DNA of 64,000 bases from Lampris incognitus. Lineage: Eukaryota; Chordata; Actinopteri; Lampriformes; Lampridae. This document shows positions 31,003 through 43,720 of the stretch, in pieces; the stretch's first letter is position 1; the number at the start of each line of letters is the position of its first letter. The position numbers and the translations under genes are program-made. The notes under the pieces are model-generated. The model did not search any database, was not told the origin of the DNA, and saw only the letters and a list, made by a program, of their open reading frames with translations. The stretch lies in contig NC_079216.1 of assembly GCF_029633865.1 (NCBI RefSeq), forward strand, positions 20,181,019-20,245,018, given 5' to 3'.

Positions 31003-32870
31003 GAAATTGTATTGTGTAACATAAAAAGAAAGTTGGTCTTGGTGAGCACAGCAGCTAGTTCACATCAGGAAGCGCCGTGTCACTGGTGTTACGAAGCGCT
31101 GCTCATAAGACATCGACTTCACAGCAGACAGTCAGGCCATGTGTCCTATAAAAGCCCACTTCCTGTGTTTTCGTATTGTTTCTATGGAAACTCAATGCAA
31201 GGACATACCCCTGTTTCGCACGTAAAATGTGAGCACCCTCATCACAGTTTTACCAAATCTCACTTCCAAGTTTCACCACCCAATTTGATAGAGAGGTAGG
31301 CTGAGAAAGGAAAAGAATGGCACACCTATTCGATAAGAGCAGAAATGAAACACAAACATATAGTATCGTATGTAGACAATTATATGAATAGAGAGAAAGT
31401 AACCTCATTTAATAAAATAAGGAAATTAGTTTTTTAAGGCACAGATGTTAGTTGTTTTACAATTTTTTGGCGACATATTATAGACGGTAATCCATCTGAG
31501 CTCTGCCCCATTGGAAACTCGATCCAGTGGAGAAAGGTCGAGTGCACCTTTTGACGATTCATTAACTTGCCATATAAACAGCCGGGTCCAACACTTTTCT
31601 CCATCAGCATGACTGTTACACTTTTTGCATCATCATTTGCATCATGCTGTCGACAAGTAGTACCAACAAACACGGCATGTTGTGGTAGGAAATGGTCTAT
31701 GGAAGGGATAAGCTTTATGCTCCAAATTCTGAAAGACATAATGGAACTTATTAAACTGGTAGTCGGTTATGTTCACATGCAGATTTTCATCAACCCAAAT
31801 GAATTCTGTCTGACCGAATATCCCTGATGAACTTTATATGTACTACATCAGACATGGTGATATATGTAGTCCGAACACAACTTCTGCACATGTGAAGAGT
31901 GGCGTTTAGTGCCAAGTTACCTTACCAAGTCTTGGCAATACAGAAGTAGGTACACCACCATTAAGCACCACTGAAAACTGATGAGATGTCATCTCAAATC
32001 CACTGGATTTAAACCATAACTTGTTTTGCGCCTATGCCTCCTTTATCCAGTTAACAGAGAAATTAACACACAAATAGGCTATGGTAGTTAGTGGGATGTT
32101 TTTTATGATTTATGAAATACTATAATTGGCCATCACTAGTTACATTATGTTATCACAATGACATATTCAAGGCTATATGAATGACCAGAAAAAGGCTTAA
32201 GCCCTAGACCATAAGGGTCCTAAAGGCCTCAGGTCTGGCCTGTGTCAATTGGTCAGTGGTCATTTGATTATGTTCAATTTTTGGGGGGAATATGCACTAT
32301 TTAAACCATATTTAAATTAAAATTATAGGGGCTTTAAGGGGCCCATAACCACTCTTCGTACATGTGCAATGTACAGAGAATGAACAATCGGTCAGCTTAG
32401 TAGGGGCAATAGTATATTTTTCCTCTAGGACCCCCCAGTGGGTTTATCCCCCCATGGTATCTTGTGTAGCCTATACATGTAAACTCACACCACACTTGCC
32501 AACCCTTCATTATTTTTGGTTTATGTATACTTACACTGGTGTTAGCATGTTGTTATTTTATGCTTAAAACCCCACCAGAATGCAGAAAATACAGTCTCTA
32601 ACACTCAAATTTTTCTGCCGAATAACTGTGAAAACCCTAACTCTTGCTGAAAAATCTCAAAAACTTCTGGAGACTCAAAGGTGGCTATTATGACTGATAT
32701 TAAAGATATTATCACAACCATATGTGTGGACTTTTTAAGGTCTGGATGTGAGATAGTTGTTCATCCACAAAAGGTTTAAAACCACTATTCTAATTTCTAC
32801 TTTCACCTGCTACATTTGTTTCATATGACTTCGACACCACTACTGTATAGCTCATGTAGATATCCCTATA
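31003..32870. other. gnao1 intron 6-7B, no recognised gene
   Basis: 1.9 kb with only short frames. A minus-strand frame at 31434-31739 of about 100 codons matches nothing I know and has no flanking splice or repeat support. Confidence 0.5.
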
Positions 32871-32874
32871 TCTC

Positions 32875-33035
32875 ATCTCATCTTCAGCCGCTTTTCCGTG
32901 GTCGGGTCGCGGTGGCAGCAAGCTAAGTAGGGCACTCCAGGCGTCCCTCTCCCCAGCAATGCCCTCCAGCGAGTTCTGGGTCTACCCCGGGATCTTCAGA
33001 CCCCGGGCTAGACCCAGAACTCGCTGGAGGGACTA
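32875..33035 (-). mobile_element. Rex3-like LINE 3' fragment ending in a hairpin
   Basis: Starts with GAGAT-type repeats (tctcatctcatc) and 'gtcgggtcgcggtggcagca', the Rex3 3' end also seen at 55540. At 32966-33030 a 30-bp arm containing 'gagttctgggtctacc' is followed at once by its near-perfect inverse. Confidence 0.75.
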
Positions 33036-33039
33036 TCCC

Positions 33040-33040
<1 letters not shown>

Positions 33041-33104
<64 letters not shown>

Positions 33105-33105
33105 T
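33041..33105. repeat. (GT)n(AT)n microsatellite
   Basis: A GT run followed by an AT run directly after the Rex3 hairpin. Confidence 0.95.
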
Positions 33106-34280
33106 TATACACTAAGTCAACAAAGCTGTTGACAAAGTGTATAAAACAAGATCTTTACATCACAAACAACATTTGTGATGTATAAGTCTGCAACAAACCA
33201 CCCATAAATAAGCACATCTTGGTTCATTGCTACTGTCTTCCATGAATCTTGGAACAAACTAGAATAAGGGAAATTACTTCTTATGTTGCACAGGCAAAAA
33301 CGTTAGCAAACATCATGCACATCGATCTATTTAGAGCTGACATGTATTTACAGTGATTTCTGTAGTGTTTCATTCTGGTGACTTGTCTTACGAAAAGTAG
33401 GAGTTATACATATTCTAGTATTATTATAATTAATACAAATTTGTGTACGTTATATTGTCAGAATTGAACAAAAGAGCTATGCATTTTTGTTCAGCTTATT
33501 CATTGTGGTACAGCTTAAACTGTTGTTATATTCTTTTGAGTCTTGGTTTACTTGGTAAATAAATTCTCTGCTAGTGGTCCCATCAAGTTATTCTACATGA
33601 TATTCCCAGACACAATACAGACCCTCAATACTGCATCACTGTACTCAGTTCAGTCCAGCCATCAGCAGACAACACGTGATCTTTGTCAAAATTAATTTTC
33701 AACATTGAATTAACATTTTAATATGAAAATAAGATATTCACTTTGAAACACTTCCACTACGCATTTTTGTTTAGGCCGCCTCCACCTGTGTGGAAACAGC
33801 CGAGTTAGATGAAAAGGATGTGTGTTTGGGTGGATAAAGTTCACAACAGACTCAGAACATGCTTTTGACCTGTAAGCAGCTTAAGTATTTGAATTTTTTA
33901 ACATGATATTTACAAGAAAATGGGTGTTCACTTAAAGAGGGTGGAGAAACAGGGAATTTCACAGAGGGAAACAGTACAGCCAAATGAAAGTGAACACTGC
34001 TGACTCTTCAGGAGATTAGGTAAAGTCAGAGAGCGAGAGAGAGGAACGCAGAGAAAGGCACAGAAAGAGAAGGTATGTATGTTTGTAAGCAAGGTATAGA
34101 TACAGGTAAACTTATCTTTATTCTTTCAGGTGTGTGTGAATCTGTTACTCCATACATGCAGGGCCCCTGTATTATATGGACTCTGTGTGAGTCTAGATTT
34201 TATTTTTTTTTTTCTTCTCTTTTCCTTACAGTTTGCCATGTCCAATTCCCTATTTTCTTAAAGTTCAACCATTGCGCAAC
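33106..34280. other. gnao1 intron, nothing recognised
   Basis: A/T-rich sequence with no recognised gene or repeat. Confidence 0.5.
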
Positions 34281-34285
34281 CCATA

Positions 34286-35265
34286 TGAAGTTTGAGGAGG
34301 GTGTAGACGTGCATCTTCTAATACACATGGAGCCAGCCGACTCCTTCTTCTGGTTTCCTCTAGGGAACTTATTCCGTGGAGGCTCACACTATTTGCCCAG
34401 ATCAAACCACAGCTGAACAGGTTCCCACCAATTGTATTCACTAAATGTAATGGTGATATGTATCAACCCTTCCAGCTCCCCCAGGAGCACAGCAAGCAGT
34501 GCTCACTAAGACATCCAGCTGAGCTGGAGGAAAAATCCAGGTTTGAACTGTCAACCTCAGTGTTGGGATGCTTGCATAGCAGTCCAATACACCACTTGAG
34601 CACCCTGGTCTAGATGATAGCTACAAGAACTGTGTCAGAGTGGAAGGGGATTTTCTTTTTACATATAATCAAGGCTCAATGTTTTCGGTTTTTATTTTTC
34701 AAAGCCATCCAGCATGCCGAATTTTGCCACAAGAGGACACTGTTACATAACCTCACATGAACAGGAGCAACGTTTGGATCTGTGGAAACATAAAATCTGG
34801 GTGAAAATCCGTTTAAAAATCTGGGTATTTTTCGGTAAAAATCGGCAAAAATCGAAAACACTGAGTCTTGCAAATAATGTAAGTGTAGGAAATTCTCTTC
34901 AAAAATTTCCTCCCCTTTTTCATCCCTATTTACGCATATCCAATTCCTTTTTCTTCTGGGTTCCACCACTGCAAGATTTCAATGGTTTTTGGGGAGCATG
35001 AAGACCTGATAAACATGAAGCCAACCAACCACTTCTTTTCACTTGCCAGCTGTTGGTTTCTCCGGGGGGAATGTTACACATGCAGAGGCTCACTCTCTCT
35101 TCCCCAAATCCACTAGTTGCAATGGTGAAACAGATTACCCCTGAGGGTCCCTCACCCAGGAATACTGCCAGCTACAAATTTGAACTATCTGCCTGTGACA
35201 GATTTGAAATAAAAACCTCAGTATTGGAACGCTATTGTAATTATCCTCTGCACCACTGAGAATGT
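34286..35265. repeat. Two diverged copies of a ~300-bp dispersed repeat
   Basis: 34286-34615 and about 34950-35265 share, in order: a 'cacatggagccagcc'/'catgaagccaacc' block, 'ggtttcctctagggaac'/'ggtttctccggggggaa', 'gtgatatgtatcaaccc'/'gtgaaacagattacccc', and a 3' segment with 'aacctcagtgttgggatgc'/'aacctcagtattggaacgc' and 'caccact'. They are diverged direct copies of an unnamed SINE-like repeat. Confidence 0.5.
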
Positions 35266-35422
35266 CCATATTGTTTTCACATGGCCGTGTGTAAGTGTAC
35301 GAGGAGATAGTTACACGTTTGTCTGTATGAAAGTATATGTATGAATATAGGTGGATCAGATATAGATTCTGTACCAGTCTCCACTGATATTGGAACGTGT
35401 GTGTATCCATTATTTTTATTTA

Positions 35423-35803
<381 letters not shown>

Positions 35804-35972
35804 CTACTTTTGAATTGAATCATATGTGAAATGAGACCAATTCTGTGTGAAACAAGTTGACATGAGTAACATAAACAATATTTTGTTTTTTCAGCTAAGT
35901 TAACACACCCGGTGTGTTAAACCACCAATGTAAATCTAAAAGCAAAACTGCACAAAGTTATTCACCAACATG

Positions 35973-36174
35973 CAGGGATGGGCAACATGATCCAGAAAGG
36001 GCCGGTGTGGGTGCAGGTCTTTGTTCCAACCAAGTAGTTACACACCCGAGTCTATTAGTCAACCAATAGTCTTTGCTAAGGACCTTGATTTGTAGACTCA
36101 GGTGTGTAACTGCTTGGTTGGAAAATAGACCTGCGCCCACACTGGCTGTTTCTGGATCATGTTGCCCATCCCTG
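35973..36174. mobile_element. hAT-like MITE, 202 bp, nearly all stem
   Basis: Ends CAGGGATGGGCAAC and GTTGCCCATCCCTG. Arms of about 85 bp are inverted copies (including 'ccaaccaagtagttacacac'). The end motif resembles hAT elements. No 8-bp duplication is visible, the right flank being a (GT)n run. Confidence 0.85.
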
Positions 36175-36475
36175 GAAGTGTGTGTGTGTGTGTGTGTGTG
36201 CATATTTGTGCACATGCTCATCATAGAGTAGGACATAGAATGGGGACGGGGTAAGATAATTACAGGAGACGTGACAAGACACCTCCTGTCACTCTCTAAT
36301 TTCCTTCATCCGCCATCCTTGCTCACTTTCCCGTCATTCCCATAGCTCCTTGCTGTAATTGAATTAGAGATAATTAAAAAGAAAATCATAAATAAAAGAC
36401 ACTTGGTAAAAGCGGTTAATTCTATTAATTAGACACTGAGGTACCGTTTCACTTTTTTTTTCAAACCATCCAGAG

Positions 36476-36715
36476 CAGTGTTTCTCAACCACTCCTCAAG
36501 GACCCCCTATCCTGCAGATTTTCTTTGCAACCCTGAATAGGTACCGGTTTGTAGTTATTCAACCAATCAGCAATGAACGTCAGAGTTTGCACACCTTGCA
36601 TAATTAAATGCTGTGAGATGACTGGTTGAGTAAGTACAAACAGGGCAACCCATGCAGGGTTACAATGAAAATCTGCAAGATAGGGGGTCCTTGAGGACTG
36701 GTTTGAGAAACACTG
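36476..36715. mobile_element. hAT-like MITE, 240 bp, with 8-bp target duplication
   Basis: Ends CAGTGTTTCTCAAC and the inverse (GTTTGAGAAACACTG), with ~40-bp near-perfect terminal arms ('caaggaccccctatcctgca'). Flanked by ATCCAGAG on both sides (36468-36475 and 36716-36723), the 8-bp duplication typical of hAT transposition. Confidence 0.95.
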
Positions 36716-36826
36716 ATCCAGAGGACTCTACTAAACAGACAGACAGACAGGATAAACAAATAACTGCATAAATGTCAGCTGAGTGAATAGACAGACTGAC
36801 ACGACAGCTGGATGGCAGCCTCCTTT

Positions 36827-37268
36827 TTTTTGTATCCCCCCCCCCTTTTTTTTCTCCCTAGTTGTACTTGGCCAACTACCCCACTCTCCCGAGCCATCCT
36901 GGTCTCTGCTCCACCCCCTTTGCTGATCCAGGGAGGGCTGCAGACTACCACATGCCTCCTCCGATACATGTGGAGTCGCCAGCTGCTTCTTTTCACCTGA
37001 CAGTGAGGAGTTTCACCGGGGGGACGTAGCACATGGGAGGATCATGCTATCCCCCCCAGTCCCCCCCCCCCCGAACAGGCGCCCCAACCGACCAGAGGAG
37101 GCGCTACTGCAGTGACCAGGACACATACCCACATCCGGCTTCCCACCCACAGACACGGCCAATTGTCTGTAGGGACGCCCGACCAAGCCGGAGGTAACAC
37201 AGGGATTTGAGCCGACGATCCCCGTGTTGGTAAGCATAGGAATAGATCGCCATGCCACCCGGACACCT
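36827..37268 (-). mobile_element. SINE-B copy 3
   Basis: Full-length minus-strand copy: poly-purine 3' end at the left (a C run on this strand at 36836) and tRNA-like head at the right ('ggtggcatggcgatctattc' reversed). Short imperfect duplication 'ggcagcct'/'tgcagcct' around it. Confidence 0.9.
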
Positions 37269-37424
37269 GCAGCCTGCACATGCTTTCTCTGTTACCTAAT
37301 GCTCTTTTTTTCAGGAACATATTTCGTTCATTCCATCACCTTGATAAGTTTGAAAACAAAACAGCTGTGAGTATGGCTGTTAGTAATAACGTGAGTTTAA
37401 AATCAATTTAACAGGTTAATATAG

Positions 37425-37555
37425 AAATTTTACTTTTCAAAAACTCAGATTTGTGGATAACTCCACATCAAGACTCATCGCCAAATCAGTGGCTGATGAG
37501 AGTTTTAATGTGCGGTTATCCTCAAATCTGAATTTTTGAAAAGTGAAATTCCTAA
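37425..37555. repeat. Stem-loop repeat in intron 5
   Basis: 'acttttcaaaaactcagatt' at the left and its inverse at 37530-37550 form ~60-bp arms with mismatches. MITE-like, no coding sequence. Confidence 0.7.
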
Positions 37556-37695
37556 AGTGATTTAGGTAAAAAGCATTAAATTCTACCCTGGAATGACATT
37601 AGTTGAATGGGGGACGATAAAAAAAAGGGGGGATGGAAAAAAACTGCAATTCATAAAGGATAATATGATCTCTACTTTAACTGACCCACTCCTCA

Positions 37696-38058
<363 letters not shown>

Positions 38059-38129
38059 TCAAACAAATACCATAGTCAACTTTGCCACTTGATTCTGAAG
38101 CTTTGCCCACACACAGGACAAAAAGCAAT

Positions 38130-38765
38130 AATTATGTATTTATAACTATGTATTTATAACTAAGCTTGTGTAACTATGCATTTATAACTATGTATTTATA
38201 ACTAAGCATGTGTAACTATGTATTTATAACTAAGCTTGTGTAACTGCATTTATAACTATGTATTTATAACTAAGCATGTGTAACTATGCATTTATAACTG
38301 TGTATTTATAACTAAACATGTGTAACTATGTATTTATAACTATGCATGTGTAACTATGTATTTACAACTATGTATTTATAACTAAGCATATGTAACTATG
38401 GATTCATAACTGCATTTATAACTAAGCATGTGTAACTATGTATTTATAACTATTTATAACTAAGCATGTGTAACTATGTATTTATCACTATGCATTTATA
38501 ACTAAGCATGTGTAACTATGTATAACTATGCATGTGTAACTATGTATTTATAACTATGTATTTATCACTAAGCATGTGTAACTATGTATTTATAACTACG
38601 CATGTGTAACTATGTATTTATAACTAAGCATGTGTAACTACGTATTTATAACTATGCATGTGTACCTATGTATTTATAACTATGCATGTGTACCTATGTA
38701 TTTATAACTATGCATGTGTACTTATGTATTTACAACTATGCATGTGTAACTATGTATTTATATAG
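38130..38765. repeat. Minisatellite, ~14/28-bp units, 630 bp
   Basis: Tandem units of the form AACTATGTATTTAT and AACTAAGCATGTGT alternate, with occasional single-base variants and missing half-units. A/T-rich and non-coding, in gnao1 intron 4. Confidence 0.95.
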
Positions 38766-39016
38766 CACTTTTCTAGTCTGCTGACCACTCGAAGTGCTTT
38801 ACAGTGTATGGCTCACCTTCATCCATTCACACACACACATTCACTCACTGATGGTGGAGGCTGCCATGCAAGGCACCAACCTGCTCATCAGGAGCAGTTA
38901 AGGGTTCAGTGTCTTGCTCAAGGACACTTTGACACGCTCTCTGCAGGAGCCATGGATCGAACCAGTGACCTTCCGATTACTAGACGACCCGCTCTAACTC
39001 CTGAGCCATCCCCATA
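38766..39016 (-). mobile_element. tRNA-derived SINE-C
   Basis: On the minus strand: head GGGGATGGCTCAGGAGTTAG, then a B-box-like GGTTCGATCC, a body with 'gtccttgagcaagacactg', and the end 'cgagtggtcagcagactaga' then 'tatataaat', which merges with the minisatellite. Confidence 0.75.
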
Positions 39017-39219
39017 AGCAATCAACATTGTCTTACCAAATTATCTTAAAACAATAAGCAAATTAAATCACATATTGTAAACAAATGTCAAAATCACAAA
39101 GCAGACTAGAAGTCTGTTTGATTGTAAACAGACTATACACGCCAGCAGAACATCTAATATATCTTCTATGCCTTCTGTAACTGACAGAAAACCGAGAAAA
39201 TCCTTAATGATGTATAAAG

Positions 39220-39420
39220 TGAGTGGACACATTGGTTATTGTGGCAGATAGATGTGGGCAAACCAAGCTGCCCAGGCAGGTCAGTCTCTGTCCATCCTGT
39301 CGTCAAGGACAAGTTCAAACAGAATCTTACTTCCTACTCTACTGTGACACAAAGAAAAAGACAACAGAGACACATATAAAAAAATTCCTCTGTCCAGAGA
39401 ACAAACTCCAGCCAGGATGA
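39220..39420 (+). pseudogene. LINE/retroelement Cys-rich tail fragment
   Basis: About 65 codons including LCPSCRQGQVQTESYFLLYC, a Cys-x2-Cys..His/Tyr..Cys pattern seen at the ends of fish LINE pol proteins. Isolated and short; family not assigned. 39420-39780 downstream has internal direct repeats around 'gatccaacgccagctctc' and no recognised gene. Confidence 0.4.
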
Positions 39421-39929
39421 CTGTCGGAACTGCTGGTCTGCATGGGCCAGCAGCTAGCCCAGCCTGCCCTGCCTCCGCATCCTGCCAGACCGCTCTCAGT
39501 GCCTCCTCCCTGAGCGCAGGTCCAGGCAGGGGCCACGGTCCTCGGGCCCACTGGATGAAGCAGACCAGGCTCCTCCAGACGATCCAACGCCAGCTCTCTC
39601 AGCCAGACACGCTCGACACACCTCCCCTGCGATCCACACAACGACACAGACAAAACACTGCACAGTCAATGCCAGGTGAGGCCGCTGCCAGACCGCCTCA
39701 GTGTTTCCTCTCAAGTACAGCCCCGGAAAGGGTCGTACAGCTCTCTCAACTGATCCAACGCCAGCTCTCCTAGCCATTAAACGAAAAATAAAATAAAATT
39801 GAGGAACAAAATTAAAAAAAAAACTCCACACGAAGACACAAACTTAGACACAGATGTGGAAAAAGACACTACATACTCGACACTGGGTGAGGCCGCCACA
39901 AACGCGAGTTCTCACCACTTTTCTTTCTT

Positions 39930-40889
39930 TCACGTTTCTTCATCACTCCTCTAAGTGACATCTTTAGTCTCAACTGACGGCAGGTATCACCACACTTATA
40001 AACAATACAGGCAGTAATGAACATCACAGTCAGAACACTCTGGATGTTGTGGATAAGGTGAGGAACATCATTATGGAGGAGGATGAAACAATGGTGTCTG
40101 ATGATGTGAAGTCTCTCTTCACGTGTTCCTGTTGATGAAGCAGTGGAGGTGGTCCATATGAAATTACAAAACGACCCCACCTTTAGCAATAGGACCACCC
40201 TTAACACTGACCAGGTGTGTCTGCTTCTGAAGCTGTGTCTTCAGTCCACGTACATCACATACAGGGGGCAGTACTATAGGCAGAAGCATGGGTGTGCTAT
40301 GGGTTCCCCAGTCTCACCTGTAGTGGCCAACTTGTATATGGAGGAAGGGGAAAAGAGGGCTCTAATGTCCTATCCAGGGACACCACCCAGCCATTGGTTC
40401 AGATTTGTGAACGACACCTGGGTTAAAGTCAAATCTCAGGACAGACCACATTTCATTGACTACATTAACTCTGTGGACAACCACATCAAGTTCACCAGGG
40501 CGGATGTGAACAATGACAGGTTAGCCTTCTTAGACTGTGAAACTGCAACTGGTGATGGGGGACACTTGATTGTTGATGTTTACCGTAAACCAACACATAC
40601 TGATCAGTACTTAAGGTTTGACTCCCATCATCCACGGCAGCACAAACTAGGAGTCATCAGGACGCTGTACCACCGAGTTGACAACGTCCCCACCGACACA
40701 GTGGCCGGCGAAGGGGAGAAATCCCACATTAAACAGGCCTTGGTTAAGTGTGGTTATGCTAACTGGGAGTTGTCAAAGCCAGGACGACGCACAAACAGTA
40801 TACCAGCCAATCAAAGACAGAAGGACAACAGCCGCCTAAGTGTTAACAAGAGAAATTTGTTAAGTTACCTAATGTTTATTATTGTATAG
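39930..40889 (+). pseudogene. Penelope-like element reverse transcriptase fragment
   Basis: From about 40030 the plus strand encodes ..VRNIIMEEDETMVSDDVKSLFT.. and, after a frameshift, a 248-codon open frame with GQYYRQKHGCAMGSPVSPVVANLYME, ..HWFRFVNDTWVKVK.. and ..LAFLDC..VDVYRKPTHTDQYL. These are RT motifs of Penelope-like elements (GxxMGSPVSP, xVDDxW, KPTxTDxYL). The catalytic box reads FVND, so one of the two metal-binding aspartates is replaced by Asn. The amino-terminal RT part and the GIY-YIG endonuclease are missing. 39930-40010 resembles the element's terminal sequence. Confidence 0.85.
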
Positions 40890-41035
40890 GGTTAGGGTTA
40901 GTTAATGCTTATTACTGTATTAACTAATGTTAATAGGGTTAGTTAACAGTTAATCAACTGTTACTTGATGCTTATTCCTGCATTAGCTCATGTTAATTAA
41001 TGTACCCCTGTTGTAAAGTCTTACAGAATTTGTTG
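40890..41035. repeat. MITE-like end segment
   Basis: GTTAGGGTTAGTTAATGC-type repeats and 'tgttaattaatgtacccct' resemble the ends of common fish MITEs. Partial. Confidence 0.4.
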
Positions 41036-42900
41036 CTGTCAATAACTAACTTTGTAACTGCTGCCCTATGCTCCACCCTGTCTTCAACACTTGATAGTTC
41101 TTGCCTGCTCACTACTAAACCAGGTCAGGGTGCATCTCCCTGCCCATGGCTCAATGATGCTCTAAAGGAGGATAGGACCAAGCTTTGGTTAGCTCAGAGA
41201 AAACGGTGCAAATCCATAGACAACAACGTTCTGATACAGAATCAGTCACTATCCACCTTTTCTACACATACAACTTTGCTCAAAACATCCTAATACCAGC
41301 ACAAGGTATCTAATCTATCCAGCCTCTGCAATCTGTTCTCCACCTTCTCTTAATCTCTTCAACCCCCCACCCTCACTCCAAATGACTTTTGCCTCTACTT
41401 CAGAGAATGACAGTCATCAATGGTCATTCCCCTAGTCATTGCCCATTCCCTCTCACCTCCTCCAGTCCATCATCCCCACCATCATCCTCTGTCTCACCCA
41501 CACTTTCAATTCAGGACTCTTATCTGCCATCTTTCCATTCAATCTTAAACTAGCTTGGGTCAACTCCTTGCTGAAAAAAATTTCCCCTGATTTTCCTTTG
41601 GTCTAAAGCTATCAGCCGATCTTGTTGCTCTCAGTCCTAACTAACAGTCTGAGTGTTGGAACGATATTCCCTGGTGGCCATCATAGTGTAAATGTCTATA
41701 TATCGTAAACTCATTAACTGTATGTTAGAGAAAACAGGAGTGATTCCTTGCCATATCTGGGCACCCAGTAATATATGACATACTATACTGTGAAGGATAT
41801 AAACAGGAAAACGAAACTGCAGGGTCCAACTGACGGCAAAGTATTTTTGTAACTCTTCCTCATCTCCAAGTCACATCTCCTGGACCAGGCAACGGTATTC
41901 TCCCAGTTGTTTGCTGCGCTTCAGATAATAAATTACCCATGTTGATTTAACTTTCCAGTATCTTCTCCAGTAGAGGAGTGTGATAGCATGTAGTTTTTCC
42001 AGCCATACCCTGGCATTTTCCATGAATTAAAGAGCTGATTAAATCTCTCTTTAAATAGAATTGGTTAAGACCAGCAAAAATGTGGGTGCAAAATTGGCAA
42101 AAAGAAATAAATCTCATTCATTAATAGGAAGAGAGGTTTATTGATAGTGAATAGGCATTCTGATATAACAAAAATGATAATATAATTTTTAAAAAGATAT
42201 TTCATTTCTTTTACTTTACTAGCTTGGCTTGCTAGAGAGTAACAGTGGCTTCTGGTCAGTGTTGACTCAATGTATCTTTATGATCCATTGGGCCAAAAAA
42301 TCTCTGCACCTTGGAGGGTCAGAGCTTTTTGCATGCAATTTGCAACAGACTATAAAAAATTAATGACTGAGATCATTGCACACATGTCACATTCACTGAA
42401 AAGGCTGCTTAAACTCGACTAACCAGCATGCATTAAACTTTCTTTTCTCTCTTAGAACAACATACTTGATCCAAATCTGCCTCAGCTTAAGATTGGTCCC
42501 TCAACTAAAACTGCTCTTCTTGCAGTGACTGAAGCACTCCACACAGCCAAAACTGCTGTCGAGTCATCAGCAGTCATCCTCCCAAACCTATCTGACTCAT
42601 TTGATATACTGAATCCCTAGATTCTATTGTTGACATTGTCAAGCCTCTGCATTGGTCGGCACAGCACTCAAATGGTTCCAATCAGACGTGACAAGGAGGT
42701 CAAACCATGTATCATGGATGAGTCAGGTGTCTGCCCCTCGACAGGTTACAAAGGTGTGCCTCAAGGTTCAGTGCTTGGCCCACTCCTTTTCACTCTCTAT
42801 ACCACCTCATCTCACCTATCATCTTATCTTGGTACAAGGGTTTTCCTATCATTCCAATGCCAATGACATGCAACTTTACCTTACTGTTGCCAGAAGACAC
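41036..42900 (+). mobile_element. L2-like LINE fragments with an inserted minus-strand LINE piece
   Basis: Plus-strand frames near 41060-41290 (..LDSSCLLTTKPGQG..PWLNDALKEDR..) and 42460-42880 (..LALLAVTEAL.. degenerate, then CPSTGYKGVPQGSVLGPLLFTLY) belong to an L2-type pol: linker and RT motif. Between about 41640 and 42200 is a segment read on the minus strand as decayed L1/Tx1-like carboxy-terminal sequence. All parts carry stops. Confidence 0.6.
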
Positions 42901-42969
42901 TGATGTGTCTGTGGATTTTTACTAATTTTTACTGATCTGCTGGATAAGAAAGTAGTACCGCCAGATTAT

Positions 42970-43335
42970 GTCTTGATGCATGCTCAATAATCCAGGTAAG
43001 GAAATCACAGAAAGCTGAATCAGTTTATCTGGACAAAACGTTTATTGGGAGAAACGTTTCATCACTCATCTGGTGAACAGTACACATCTGGTGAACAGTA
43101 CTCATCTGGTGAATAGTACATCTGTGAATAGTACACATGGCCATTGTAACTCTAGTTAATGGTCACGGCAATTTGCATAAGAAACTGATCATTGGTTATG
43201 TCGTTATGCAACTGTGCTATTTATAAGAATGGGGATTCCTGCAGTCAGTTGAGACTGAAAGATGAGCGATGAAACATTTCTCCCAAAAAATGTTGTGTCC
43301 AGGTGAACTGATTCAACTTTCTGTAATTACCTCCA
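42970..43335. mobile_element. Penelope-like terminal fold-back
   Basis: The left part ('gctcaataatccaggtaagg', 'gggagaaacgtttcatcact') and right part ('gatgaaacatttctccc', 'gtgaactgattcaactttct') are inverted copies around 'ccattgtaactctagttaat'. 43075-43125 has a short tandem repeat of 'catctggtgaacagtac'. Confidence 0.6.
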
Positions 43336-43404
43336 GCTTAGCTTGTCCAAAACAGAGCTGCTGATCATCTTATATCCTCCATCCTCAGGGAGTCCTACTA
43401 GTTG

Positions 43405-43720
43405 CACTAAAAAACCCCAAACTACCCCAAACATCCTCAAACACATACCCATAACAACCCCAAACTATTCAAAAAATACCCCAAAGTACCCCAAACACAT
43501 ATCCAAAACAACCCCAAATATCCCTAACACATAGCCCAAACAACTCCAACTTCCCAAACACACCCCATAAAACTTCAAACAATCCCAAACTACTCCAAAC
43601 TCTCCAAACACATGCCCTGAAAAAACGCAAAAAAACGCAAAAAAACAAAACACAAAGTACCTCAAACAACCCCAACCACCCCAAACACATAACCCAAACA
43701 AACCCAAACTACCCCAAGCC
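43405..43720. repeat. C-rich minisatellite, ACCCCAAACT-type units
   Basis: About 315 bp of irregular 10-11-bp units such as CCCCAAACTA and CCCCAAACACAT on the plus strand. The minus strand therefore has regularly spaced GGGG runs. A long open frame on the minus strand here is a by-product of the repeat. Confidence 0.9.

Noticed and set aside
31434..31739. 101-codon minus-strand frame in gnao1 intron 6-7B
   Set aside because: No motif, no supported splice sites, no start context of note and no relative in the window. Kept only as unexplained open sequence.
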